Shown piece by piece: positions 9,340 to 17,109 of a stretch of DNA of 64,000 bases. The DNA lies in contig JADKBK010000007.1 in NCBI GenBank assembly GCA_016715075.1, positions 1 through 64,000 on the forward strand, read 5' to 3'. This DNA comes from Bacteroidales bacterium (GTDB taxonomy: Bacteria > Bacteroidota > Bacteroidia > Bacteroidales > VadinHA17). The position numbers and the translations under genes are program-made. A model generated the notes under the pieces. That model did no database searches. It had not been told where the DNA came from and saw nothing but the letters and a program-made list of their open reading frames with translations. Position 1 is the stretch's first letter; the number at the start of each line of letters is the position of its first letter.

Positions 9340-10101
9340 ATGACAGAACAAATTGAACAAACTTTGATGAAATCAAGTAGAAAAAGAAGAATTGCTGCGA
9401 TTTTTATTGACCATTCTGTAATGTCTTTCTTAATGGTTTCAATAATATTCATAATTATGGGTCCGAATTTTATGGATGAAAAAAATCAAGATAGCATGAC
9501 AACTATAATGCTATTAGTAATGATCCCTGGATTTATTATTTATTTCGCAAAGGACTCAATTAAAGGAATAAGTGTAGGTAGGTGGATTATGGGAATTATG
9601 ATTCGTAATGAAACTGACTTTAAAACAACACCTTCTTTTTGGAAAATGTTTATTAGAAATTTGTTCATAATAATTTGGCCAATTGAGTTTATTGTACTTG
9701 CAGCAGGTAATGACAAAAAAAGGATTGGAGATATAGTAACAAAGACTATTGTAATAAAGAATCCTAACAAGCCAAAAAGACTGCCGAGAATAATAACTCT
9801 TATTGGATTAGGTGCCGTATTTTTTTCATTTACATTTCTCTTTACAGGTAGTGCAATGAAGAGTTCAGATGCTTACAAAGTTGCGATTCAAAATATAGAA
9901 GCTAACAAGGAAATTATCGAAGAAACTGGCGGGATAACTGGATATGGAATGATGCCAGCTGGAAATGTAAGTATTACAAATGGACAGGGACAAGTTCAAC
10001 TTCAAATAAAAGTTATTGGCAATATTAAAAGCCTTAAAGTGAGCCTTTATCTTGAGAAAGAACCAAATGGACAATGGAAACTAATAGAAATGAATAAATA
10101 A
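9340..10101 (+). CDS. RDD membrane protein fused to a Coa1-like domain
   Basis: Of the 253 aa, residues about 10-150 form an RDD domain: R-K-R-R-IAAIFIDH, then a DSIKGISVGRWIMGIM loop, then the NDKKRIGDIVTKT signature, with three hydrophobic helices. A further TM segment near residue 155-175 is followed by an extracytoplasmic tail (SDAYKVAIQNIEANKEIIEE) like Coa1-family domains. Some RDD proteins are ion antiporters, but function here is unknown. The unit ends match very well: start GTTACCACCAATT at 9305, end AACTGGTGGTAAC at 10100-10112, 12 of 13 complementary. Confidence 0.8.
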   Translation: MTEQIEQTLMKSSRKRRIAAIFIDHSVMSFLMVSIIFIIMGPNFMDEKNQDSMTTIMLLVMIPGFIIYFAKDSIKGISVGRWIMGIMIRNETDFKTTPSFWKMFIRNLFIIIWPIEFIVLAAGNDKKRIGDIVTKTIVIKNPNKPKRLPRIITLIGLGAVFFSFTFLFTGSAMKSSDAYKVAIQNIEANKEIIEETGGITGYGMMPAGNVSITNGQGQVQLQIKVIGNIKSLKVSLYLEKEPNGQWKLIEMNK

Positions 10102-10105
10102 CTGG

Positions 10106-10305
10106 TGGTAACTGGCGGTATATGTAAGGTTCACTGCACCTGACAATTAGACAACCATGTCAGTTACCCTACATATAACTTCTAAGGCGAAATTCTTCAA
10201 TCATATGCCAGGACTCCAACTCACAAGCCCGCCTGACGAAGCCCATTCGGACGGGCAAGTGTTTGGCAGCAGCCACCGCGACAACCTGACGCTGCTGCCA
10301 AACAC
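10106..10305 (+). repeat. Cassette end plus two hairpins
   Basis: The left core TGGTAAC is at 10106-10112. It is followed by an inverted pair, GGTATATGTAAGG (10117) with CCTACATATAAC (10168-10179), which may be an ORF-less mini-unit. Further on, GTGTTTGGCAGCAGC (10259-10273) and GCTGCTGCCAAACAC (10291-10305) form a perfect 15-bp hairpin. Nothing else is seen before the sigma gene. Confidence 0.5.
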
Positions 10306-10385
10306 ATGATTCTTTCCAGACGATTGTGATTTTTTTGACTCTTGTGCGAATAATTGGAGTAATGATTAAAACCCTGTAAAATTAA

Positions 10386-10892
10386 ATGAGCGAGAAGGAT
10401 CAAAGACAATATTTTCAGGAAATCATTGAGCAAAACAAAGGTATTTTGTACAAAGTTGCCCATGCCTACTGCCAAAACGAAGATGACAGGCAAGACCTTA
10501 TTCAGGAAATGATGATACAGATTTGGAAATCTATACACCGATATAACAGACAATTTAAAATGTCGACCTGGTTATATCGTATTTCACTAAATGTTGCCAT
10601 TTCGTTTTACCGAAAGCAATCAACGAGAGCAAATAAATATACAGCTCTGAATGAACAAACTACACAAATACCAATGGATGACAACACGGATGACGAATGG
10701 CAATTGAATTTATTGGAACAATTTATTTATGAACTCAAAGAGTTAGACAAAGCCCTGATGATATTATACCTGGAGGAAAAAGGTCACTCTGAAATTGCCG
10801 AGATACTAGGAATGTCGGTAAGCAACGTAGGAACAAAAATAGGACGCATCAAGGACAAGTTAAAAACACAGTTTTCACAATTAGAATCATAA
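10386..10892 (+). CDS. ECF-type RNA polymerase sigma factor
   Basis: This 168-aa protein has region 2 with EDDRQDLIQEMMIQIWKSIH and the -10 binding FKMSTWLYRISLNVAIS, then region 4 with a helix-turn-helix around GHSEIAEILGMSVSNVGTKI. Length and domain order are those of small ECF sigma factors. It would redirect RNA polymerase to a private promoter set. The stop is three bases before the next gene, a membrane protein likely to act as its partner, so the two are co-transcribed. The pair lies in the cassette-rich accessory region, so a mobile regulator is plausible. Confidence 0.9.
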   Translation: MSEKDQRQYFQEIIEQNKGILYKVAHAYCQNEDDRQDLIQEMMIQIWKSIHRYNRQFKMSTWLYRISLNVAISFYRKQSTRANKYTALNEQTTQIPMDDNTDDEWQLNLLEQFIYELKELDKALMILYLEEKGHSEIAEILGMSVSNVGTKIGRIKDKLKTQFSQLES

Positions 10893-10895
10893 TAC

Positions 10896-11570
10896 ATGAA
10901 CGAATTGGAATTAAAAAAACTATGGCAAGCAACCAATCTGAAATTGGAAGAAAGTCTTGTCATAACCAGAAATAACTCAGACGAAATAGCCAAAATGAAG
11001 ATTCATAATTTTTTAGGCTCAATGAAACCTATTAAAATATTTACGCTGGTAATAGGTATTTTATGGGTAGGTATTGCAGGAACTGTAGTCGTAAATATAT
11101 TCCCTCAGTGGAGCTTGTTTTTTCTGTTTTCTGCCACTATTCAAATAGGCTTAACTGCAATCGCCTTGATTATTTACATTTATCAGCTAATTAAGATTTA
11201 TGAGGTTGATATAACAGACCCTATTCTAGAAACACAAAAAAGGTTGGCAAATCTGAAAACTTCCACACTTTGGATTACCCGTATCTTGTTTTTACAGCTT
11301 CCTGTCTGGACAACCTTCTATTGGAACACAAGTATGATTGAGAACGGAAATTTGTTTCTGTGGATAATACAGGGCATTGTTACGCTTTCATTTGTATATG
11401 TTGCAATTTGGCTTTTCTTCAATATCAGATACGAAAATAAAAATAAAAAATGGTTTAAATTCATATTCAACGGAAAGGAATGGACACCGTTGATGAGGTC
11501 GATGGATTTATTGGAGCAAATAGAAGAATATAAAGACAAAAACGCCGGCACCAACAGCGTTTTAGTGTAA
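10896..11570 (+). CDS. Membrane partner of the ECF sigma factor
   Basis: The 224-aa protein has a soluble N-terminus of about 45 residues (MNELELKKLWQ) and four hydrophobic helices between about residues 46 and 175, then a basic C-terminal tail. The start is three bases after the sigma gene stop. Bacteroidota ECF genes are often followed by such proteins, annotated as hypothetical or anti-sigma-like. No zinc-binding HxxxCxxC motif is visible, so classical ZAS anti-sigma activity is not supported. Sensing or sequestration of the sigma factor is inferred from position only. Confidence 0.75.
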   Translation: MNELELKKLWQATNLKLEESLVITRNNSDEIAKMKIHNFLGSMKPIKIFTLVIGILWVGIAGTVVVNIFPQWSLFFLFSATIQIGLTAIALIIYIYQLIKIYEVDITDPILETQKRLANLKTSTLWITRILFLQLPVWTTFYWNTSMIENGNLFLWIIQGIVTLSFVYVAIWLFFNIRYENKNKKWFKFIFNGKEWTPLMRSMDLLEQIEEYKDKNAGTNSVLV

Positions 11571-11642
11571 TAACAGATAAATTCTTCCTATCCTGGACGA
11601 TAAAGTTCGCTCACATCCGGACAGTTTTAAAATTAACCCTAC

Positions 11643-11868
11643 CTATAACACGGATGGTAGGCTTAATTGCCTTCGTCAGCCCGGACAGTTCCGTAATATC
11701 CTCAATGTCTATCACCGTAATGCACACCCGCTTATTAAACTTTTTGTAACGTGAGCAATCCTGCTACCGTGACAAAGTCAATAGGGCTGCTGGCCGACGC
11801 GCCATTATATTTAAGCCATACAGCGACGTGACAACGAGACAATTACACAACAATGGCCTAAATATAAC
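11643..11868 (+). repeat. attC-like element, interior family II
   Basis: The left core CTATAAC (11643-11649) is followed by ACGGATGGTAGGCTTAATTG. The interior holds GCCCGGACAGTT and GTGACAAAGTCAATAGGGCT, as in the family II copies. At the right, ATTATATTTAAGCCAT (11804) pairs with ATGGCCTAAATATAAC (11853-11868), forming a short ORF-less unit. No gene is seen in 11571-11955. Confidence 0.5.
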
Positions 11869-11955
11869 TCTTAAAGAATTGAATAATTATTTATATTATC
11901 CAGGTTTTAAGCATTGTATGAAATTATTCCTGAATTAAAAGTCATTTATAACAAT

Positions 11956-12652
11956 ATGAAAAGAGTACTGACTTCATTGCTAATTTTAGATCTGTTTTTT
12001 AGTCTTTTGTTGCACACCTCTGGTTACAACAAAACTCGAGCAAAGTATCCCTCAAGCAGATACAGCAGAATTTATTAAAGTTTTGGGATTAGATACAGAA
12101 ATACCAATTGATGCTGAAGTGATTGGAACAGTAAAAATTGGAGATACAGGCTTCACAGCAACCAAGAATTGCACTTTCCAGGACGTATTAAAATCTGCAA
12201 AAGATGAAGCAAAAAAAGCTGGCGGAAATGCAATCAAAATAATTGACCACATCCCTCCTGGGAAAAGTACCTGTCATAGAATAACCGCAAAAATTTTACG
12301 ATTAATGGATATTAAAACTTCAATTCTTAGAGAAACAGAATCACTAAATAAGTATGCAATATTGAACATTTATTGCGACCCAGATACTCTTAATATAGAC
12401 TATGATCTTCATTTAAATGATTCAATAATATGTAAAGTCACTAAGAATATTAAAAAAACCATTGCTATTAAAAAGGAGGGATTAAACACCCTTTGGGCTA
12501 CAATTGATAAAAGAACCGAAATCCAGATTAACCTGGAGTTTGGACAGACATATTATATAAAATGTAACCTCTTATACGGAGTTGTAGGTAAACAGCCATT
12601 GATTCAATTGGTAGATGCTAATGAAGGAAGTCGTTCTTTTAGCCTCTTTTAG
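11956..12652 (+). pseudogene. Small lipoprotein, frameshifted in the signal peptide
   Basis: The ATG at 11956 opens MKRVLTSLLIL. Near 11990 the frame must shift by one to give FLVFCCTPLVTTKLEQ, a lipobox-type Cys, and then runs to the stop at 12652. The mature part contains DEAKKAGGNAIKIIDHIPP, similar in style to small proteins with a YbjQ-like repeat, followed by an unknown beta-rich domain. The intact long frame starts only after the signal peptide, so a single indel explains the break. It may be a sequencing error. No function is known. Confidence 0.55.
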
Positions 12653-12836
12653 TAAATTAACTACCGGAATCCAAAACCTGGCATGATTGGAAGGGTTAAT
12701 TGCCTTCTTCAGTCGGGACAGAGGCTTAATAGTCCAGAGCTCTTAACCGCGACAAATCCTGACTTTACCAACATATTTTAGAATTTACACTAATATAACA
12801 ATTAGTTTACATGAAACCGTTTTAACACAGGCCTAA

Positions 12837-13099
12837 ATGTAACCCGGTCGGTTTAATTAATTGACTTCGTCGGGCCCGGACCGAATCAGCTTTTATTGTT
12901 GCTTTGCAATAGAAATTTCCGATCGGTCCCTGGTTGGCTTCGGCAGCCCGGACTTGTGCCGTCCCGACAATTTGCCATGACACGAATCCTTCTGCCATCT
13001 ACCTGGGCGGGCGGGCGGGCAAAAAAACAAGGCACCACGACACCCCTCCCTTCTTCGGGCAGGCTCCCGGCATCTAATTAAATCTCCGGGCCGTCAGGT
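12837..13099 (+). repeat. Long attC-like element, interior family I
   Basis: The left core ATGTAAC (12837-12843) is followed by CCGGTCGGTTTAATTAATTG. The right arm CTAATTAAATCTCCGGGCC ends in GTCAGGT (13093-13099), a one-base variant of GTTAGGT. The interior is nearly the same as 6130-6350 and 15355-15520, including the TTTTATTG...CAATA hairpin and the CCATGACACGAA and CTTCTGCCATCTACC blocks. ORFs reading through it are repeats, not genes. Confidence 0.55.
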
Positions 13100-13254
13100 G
13101 TCATAGTTCGTGACCCCCGACACCGTCTACACTAGAAAAATAATAATGACTCAAAACTTCCGTCCATCTACCAGGACTCAGTCATCTGGACAGATTTATC
13201 TCAACATTACAATTTCTGCTCATTTACCGGGACTTAAAAGCAACGCCACCTAAC
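13093..13254 (+). repeat. ORF-less cassette-like unit
   Basis: This stretch starts with GTCAGGTGTCATAG and ends with ACGCCACCTAAC (13243-13254). The ends are complementary over about nine bases, as in the gene-bearing units. The 160 bases contain no ORF of note. It could be a cassette that lost its gene or a small non-coding unit. Confidence 0.4.
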
Positions 13255-13326
13255 AGCCAAAAGAAAGGTTGTTATTACTGCGGATGAGCCCCTTGAAAAT
13301 ATTAAAATAATTAAATAGCGAGAGTT

Positions 13327-13371
13327 CTTATTTAAGATATTGGCTCTTTGCTTAAATAAGGTTTATCTTTG
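13327..13371 (+). promoter_or_regulatory. Fic promoter with an overlapping inverted repeat
   Basis: CTTATTTAAG (13327-13336) and CTTAAATAAG (13351-13360) are perfect 10-bp inverted arms. A Bacteroidota-type -7 box TATCTTTG lies at 13364-13371, about 20 bases before the ATG at 13390. The arms cover the region expected for the -33 element, which would suit an operator. The gene's own winged-helix tail could be the binder, but that is inferred. Confidence 0.45.
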
Positions 13372-13389
13372 CTTAAGATATTCGAAATT

Positions 13390-14514
13390 ATGAAACACTT
13401 TAAAGCAGGTAATTTTATAAGTCAGGGTTCCTACAAAAGCTTTCAGCCTGCGTTTATTAATAGACAATGGGAACTAGATAGCATGGAAGTCTTAAAACTT
13501 CTCAGTCAGGCAGATAGAGAATTAGGCCGATTGGACATGTATTCAAATTACATCCCAAATATAGAGTTGTTTATAAGTATGCATGTCCTTAAAGAAGCAA
13601 CTCAGAGTAGCAAGATTGAAGGAACCCAAACTAAAATGGAAGAGGCCCTTCTTGATAAGGAAGATATCCCACTTGACAAACGTGACGACTGGGAGGAAGT
13701 TCAAAATTACATAAAAGCCCTGGAGTCAGCGATGGTTACTTTAGAAAAACTACCCTTATCATCGAGACTGATCCGTGAAACTCATAAAGTACTCCTGCAG
13801 GGTGTTCGGGGCGAAAAAAAGCAACCAGGAGAATTTAGAAAGAGTCAAAATTGGATTGGAGGGGCTTCGATTAGTGACGCGCTTTTTATACCTCCTGTTC
13901 ATAGCTCAGTTCCAGAACTAATGGGTGACATTGAAAAATTCATCCATAATGAGGAGATATATTTCCCGGAATTACTAAAAATAGCATTAGTTCATTATCA
14001 ATTTGAGACTGTCCACCCGTTTCTTGACGGAAATGGAAGAGTTGGTCGTTTGCTGATTCCTCTTTATCTTGTTAATGTGGGTATTTTGAAAAAACCAATT
14101 CTGTATTTGTCTGATTTCATGGAAAACCACAGAAAGTTATATTACGAAAACTTAATGAATGTTAGAGAAAAGAACGATATAGATCAATGGTTCAGGTTTT
14201 TTTTAGTCGGTATAATTGAAACAGCAAAAAAAGGAATTTCCACATTCGATAATATTTTACAACTACAAAAACAGAATGATATAAAATTTCAGAGTATTGG
14301 AACCAGAGCCGCGAATGCTCAAAAAATTACAAACTATTTATATCAAAAGCCAGTAATCAATGCCGAAAAAGTGAGTAAGATATCCGGACTTTCGATGCCC
14401 TCATCGTACAAGCTGATTGAAACGATGGAGAAGATAGAAATACTAAAAGAAGTTACAGGTGGACAAAGAGGCCGTATGTATGTCTTTGAAGATTACTTAA
14501 ATCTTTTCAGGTAA
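13390..14514 (+). CDS. Fic family protein with C-terminal winged helix
   Basis: The protein is 374 aa from ATG 13390 (an upstream TTG at 13369 is less likely because the -7 box overlaps it). The N-terminal DUF4172-like/Fic_N region has SSKIEG, matching the inhibitory (S/T)xxxE(G/N) motif. The catalytic Fic motif HPFLDGNGRVGR is near residue 215-226, complete with His, Asn and Arg. A winged-helix region (VSKISGLSMPSSYKLIETME) ends the protein. Fic enzymes transfer AMP, or other nucleotide parts, to protein hydroxyls. The target is unknown. No separate antitoxin gene is visible, in line with self-inhibition by the N-terminal helix. It lies among cassette-like units. Confidence 0.9.
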   Translation: MKHFKAGNFISQGSYKSFQPAFINRQWELDSMEVLKLLSQADRELGRLDMYSNYIPNIELFISMHVLKEATQSSKIEGTQTKMEEALLDKEDIPLDKRDDWEEVQNYIKALESAMVTLEKLPLSSRLIRETHKVLLQGVRGEKKQPGEFRKSQNWIGGASISDALFIPPVHSSVPELMGDIEKFIHNEEIYFPELLKIALVHYQFETVHPFLDGNGRVGRLLIPLYLVNVGILKKPILYLSDFMENHRKLYYENLMNVREKNDIDQWFRFFLVGIIETAKKGISTFDNILQLQKQNDIKFQSIGTRAANAQKITNYLYQKPVINAEKVSKISGLSMPSSYKLIETMEKIEILKEVTGGQRGRMYVFEDYLNLFR

Positions 14515-14534
14515 TGAATAGACATCGCTACGAC

Positions 14535-14700
14535 CATCTCACACGGTAGGTTGGGGTAATAAACTTCCTGCTGCACGGGACAAGTTATCACAAATTTTGC
14601 TCGCCGCACCCGGACAGGCCAAAAACACGCCACCGCAATCCTTCGCAACCGCTCAGGACAGGCTTCGACGGCAACTAATTAAACCGCAGGGCCGTTAGGA
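14535..14700 (+). repeat. attC-like element after Fic
   Basis: The left arm is degenerate (ATCTCACACGGTAGG from 14535). The right arm CAACTAATTAAACCGCAGGG leads to GTTAGGA at 14694-14700. CCCGGACAGG and GCCACCGCAA blocks resemble other sites. The right arm is the mirror of the CCTAACACGG...GGTTTAATTAATTG left arms elsewhere in the region. Confidence 0.5.
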
Positions 14701-14712
14701 TTAAGTCTGGGC

Positions 14713-15300
14713 ATGAGTCAAAATGAAAATCACTACAAAAAATACTTTAGACTAATGCTAAGATTCTATTTGACTCTAAGTATATTTTTGACACTTCTCC
14801 ACGTAACTTGTGCGCAAAACGTTGATTTACATCCAATACCTATTGATACAATAAATGAAAATATACTAATTGTCCATAAAAGATATGCGACCTTGTATTT
14901 TAAGCAATCCGATATTCAGGAATATTCAAAACTTCACAATAAATTAGGGCTATCGCGCGACCAAAGTTTCCAAATATTAAATGCCTTACTACAAACAAAG
15001 AAGAAGAGAATTGATTTGAATGATTGGATTAATGAATATTCCGATGAAGAAAAGAAATTGAACTATCGGTTTATAGTTAGTCAAAGTATCGATCAAATAG
15101 CAATGCCCGAAATGTGGTATATTGGTTATGGCTTAGTTCGAGAAAGTAAGTTCATGATCCTGGACAATATTTCTCGAAAAATAATTTACAGCGGATTAAA
15201 GATGAATATTCAAAATAAAGAACTGGGCGCCAAAACTATTCAGTTTCAATTATTAAATGGATCTTCTTTCTGGCAAACAATTAACATGATTGGAGAGTAA
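14713..15300 (+). CDS. Small exported protein of unknown function
   Basis: In this 195-aa protein, a positively charged start followed by FYLTLSIFLTLLHVTCAQ forms a signal peptide, with a possible lipobox Cys or a cleavage after CAQ. The mature protein is polar and has no motif I recognise. The segment VSQSIDQIAMPEMWYIGYGL is notable but unassigned. It is the single gene of a unit that begins GTTAGGATTAAGTCTGGG (14694) and ends in CCCAGACT...TTAAGCCTAAACATAAC (to 15335), largely complementary. Confidence 0.7.
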   Translation: MSQNENHYKKYFRLMLRFYLTLSIFLTLLHVTCAQNVDLHPIPIDTINENILIVHKRYATLYFKQSDIQEYSKLHNKLGLSRDQSFQILNALLQTKKKRIDLNDWINEYSDEEKKLNYRFIVSQSIDQIAMPEMWYIGYGLVRESKFMILDNISRKIIYSGLKMNIQNKELGAKTIQFQLLNGSSFWQTINMIGE

Positions 15301-15328
15301 TTATACCCAGACTCAAAATTAAGCCTAA

Positions 15329-15535
15329 ACATAACCCGCACGGTTTAATTAATTGACTTCGTCAGGCCAGGACAGGACTAGCTTTTATTGTTGCTTCGCA
15401 ATAAAAGTTTCTGGTCAGTCCACGGTTGGCTTCGGCGGCCTGGGCTTGTGCCGTCCCGACAATTTGCCATGACGCGAATCCTTCTGCCATTTACCCGTTC
15501 GGGCGGGCGGGCAAAAAACACGTCAAACTGTTAAT
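15329..15535 (+). repeat. attC-like element, interior family I, right arm lost
   Basis: The left core ACATAAC (15329-15335) is followed by CCGCACGGTTTAATTAATTG. The family I interior follows (TTTTATTG...CAATAAAA, CCATGACGCGAA, CTTCTGCCATTTACC). The expected right arm with GTTRRRY is absent. Sequence continues into unrelated AT-rich DNA. Bases 15536-15828 hold no gene that I can support. Confidence 0.5.
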
Positions 15536-15828
15536 AACAAATAACACTCATACTACTGCCTGACAAAAACTTCTCATCAATCTATCAGAACTGTCAAAAC
15601 CAGGTAAATAACTCAAATTTTTAGAATTACCTGATAAAGTTGAAAACCCGGAAATCCTTATCTATGCCTGTCGGTTTCACTACGACACTAAATGAGAGCG
15701 CAAGTTAATCCGGACGGTAAACCCCAAATTCCCACATTTAACACCCTCATGGTAACCCGGGACAAATCACAGAAAGCAATTTCAGTAGAAATGTTTCTAT
15801 AGTGCTTCATTAGGTCATAACTAGAAGC

Positions 15829-15977
15829 GGCTGTCTCAAAAGTCAAAATCCATTAACCGCTGAGTGCGCAAAGAGATTTCGCAAAGAACGCAAAGATCTC
15901 AATATCATTGTTTTGACTTTGCGTACTTTGCGCAAACTTAGCGTGCCCTGCGGTTAAAAAAGACTTTTGAGACAGCC
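15829..15977. mobile_element. MITE-like element with 16-bp inverted ends
   Basis: GGCTGTCTCAAAAGTC (15829-15844) is exactly inverted at 15962-15977. The 149-bp element is itself a large palindrome: TTAACCGC...GCGCAAAG...GCAAAG on the left and CTTTGCG...TTTGCGC...GCGGTTAA on the right. It encodes nothing. The end sequence occurs once more, alone, at 37886-37901. A non-autonomous insertion element or an inserted palindromic repeat are both possible. Confidence 0.65.
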
Positions 15978-16087
15978 TCTTATTTGTTTGTGTTTAGTAG
16001 CCCCACCAGGAATCCCCGCCCGACCGTACGAATTATTCAACTTCGAAAGAGGAATAATGCCCGGTCGTACGGGCGGGGAACCTGAAT

Positions 16088-16324
16088 CTAAATGAACTTT
16101 TTTAGATATCTTCTTCCTGCTGATGATTTAAAGTACCTTTCCCGGGAAATGGCTTCATCTTTTAAATTAAAACTTTCGTAATAAACAATCTCCCAGGGGA
16201 CAAAGGGCTTTGTCGATTTAGTTTTACCTGCATTATGCTCTGCAAGTCTACTCTCTAAGTTAGTACAAAAACCCTTATAGAGATTACCATAAGGAATACT
16301 CCTTAGTACGTAAACGTAATACAT
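16088..16324 (-). CDS. GIY-YIG nuclease, unit 1
   Basis: The 78-aa protein starts at MYYVYVLRSIPYGNLYKGF, which holds the YVYVLRS and LYKGF (GIY...YIG-like) strands. Next come RLAEHNAGKTKSTK and PWEIVYYESF, then DEAISRERYFKSSAGRRYL, with the catalytic Arg and the Glu that binds metal. This is the length and order of the URI/YhbQ-type single-domain GIY-YIG family. A longer frame reaching into the tRNA-like spacer (to 16366) is less likely. It differs from units 3-5 at KPFVP and ESFNLKDE, so it is the older or more diverged copy, furthest from the tRNA. Confidence 0.8.
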   Translation of the reverse strand: MYYVYVLRSIPYGNLYKGFCTNLESRLAEHNAGKTKSTKPFVPWEIVYYESFNLKDEAISRERYFKSSAGRRYLKKFI

Positions 16325-16447
16325 TTCAATAAGATAGCAGCTAAGACAAAAAATTTGTAGCCCCACCAGGAATCCCCGCCCGACAGTACGAATTATTCGA
16401 CTTCGAAAGAGGAATAATGCCCGGTCGTACGGGCGGGGAACCTGAAT

Positions 16448-16685
16448 CTAAATGAACTTTTTTAGATATCTTCTTCCTGCTGATGATTTAAAGTACCTTT
16501 CCCGGGAAATGGCTTCATCTTTTTAAATTAAAACTTTCGTAATAAACAATCTCCCAAGGGACAAAGGGCTTTGTCGATTTAGTTTTACCTGCATTATGCT
16601 CTGCAAGTCTACTCTCCAAGTTAGTACAAAAACCCTTATAGAGATTCCCATAAGGAATACTCCTTAGTACATAAACGTAATACAT
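16448..16685 (-). pseudogene. GIY-YIG nuclease, unit 2, frameshifted
   Basis: This has the same sequence as unit 1 apart from a few changes, but the T run near 16520 has one extra base (CATCTTTTTAAATT against CATCTTTTAAATT). This shifts the frame before DEAISRERYFKS, so the essential C-terminal Glu region is lost. The copy is broken, unless the indel is a sequencing error. Confidence 0.75.
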
Positions 16686-16807
16686 TTCAATTAGATAGCA
16701 GCTGAGACAAAAATTTGTAGCCCCACCAGGAATCCCCGCCCGACCGTACGAATTATTCGACTTCGAAAGAGGAATAATGCCCGGTCGTACGGGCGGGGAA
16801 CCTGAAT

Positions 16808-17044
16808 CTAAATGAACTTTTTTAGATATCTTCTTCCTGCTGCTGATTTAAAGTACCTTTCCCGGGAAATGGCTTCATCTTTTGAATCAAAACTTTCGTA
16901 ATAAACAATTTCCCAGGGGACATAGTGCTTTGTCGATTTAGTTTTACCTGCATTATGCTCTGCAAGTCTGCTCTCTAAGTTAGTACAAAAACCCTTATAG
17001 AGATTACCAAAAGGAATACTCCTTAGTACGTAAACGTAATACAT
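16808..17044 (-). CDS. GIY-YIG nuclease, unit 3
   Basis: This is a 78-aa copy starting at MYYVYVLRSIPFGNLYKGF and ending GRRYLKKFI. It has the unit 3-5 residues KHYVPWEIVYYESF and DSKDEAISRERYFKSAAG. All family motifs are intact. A frame extending upstream to 17086 reads spacer and is not favoured. Confidence 0.8.
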   Translation of the reverse strand: MYYVYVLRSIPFGNLYKGFCTNLESRLAEHNAGKTKSTKHYVPWEIVYYESFDSKDEAISRERYFKSAAGRRYLKKFI

Positions 17045-17109
17045 ATCAATAAGATAGCAGCTGAGACAAAATTTGTAGCCCCACAAGAATCCCCGCCCGA
17101 CCGTACGAA

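Noticed and set aside
12896..13081. ORF inside the attC-like element
   Set aside because: The sequence is a copy of the family I interior. The reading frame is not kept in the copies at 6130 and 15355.
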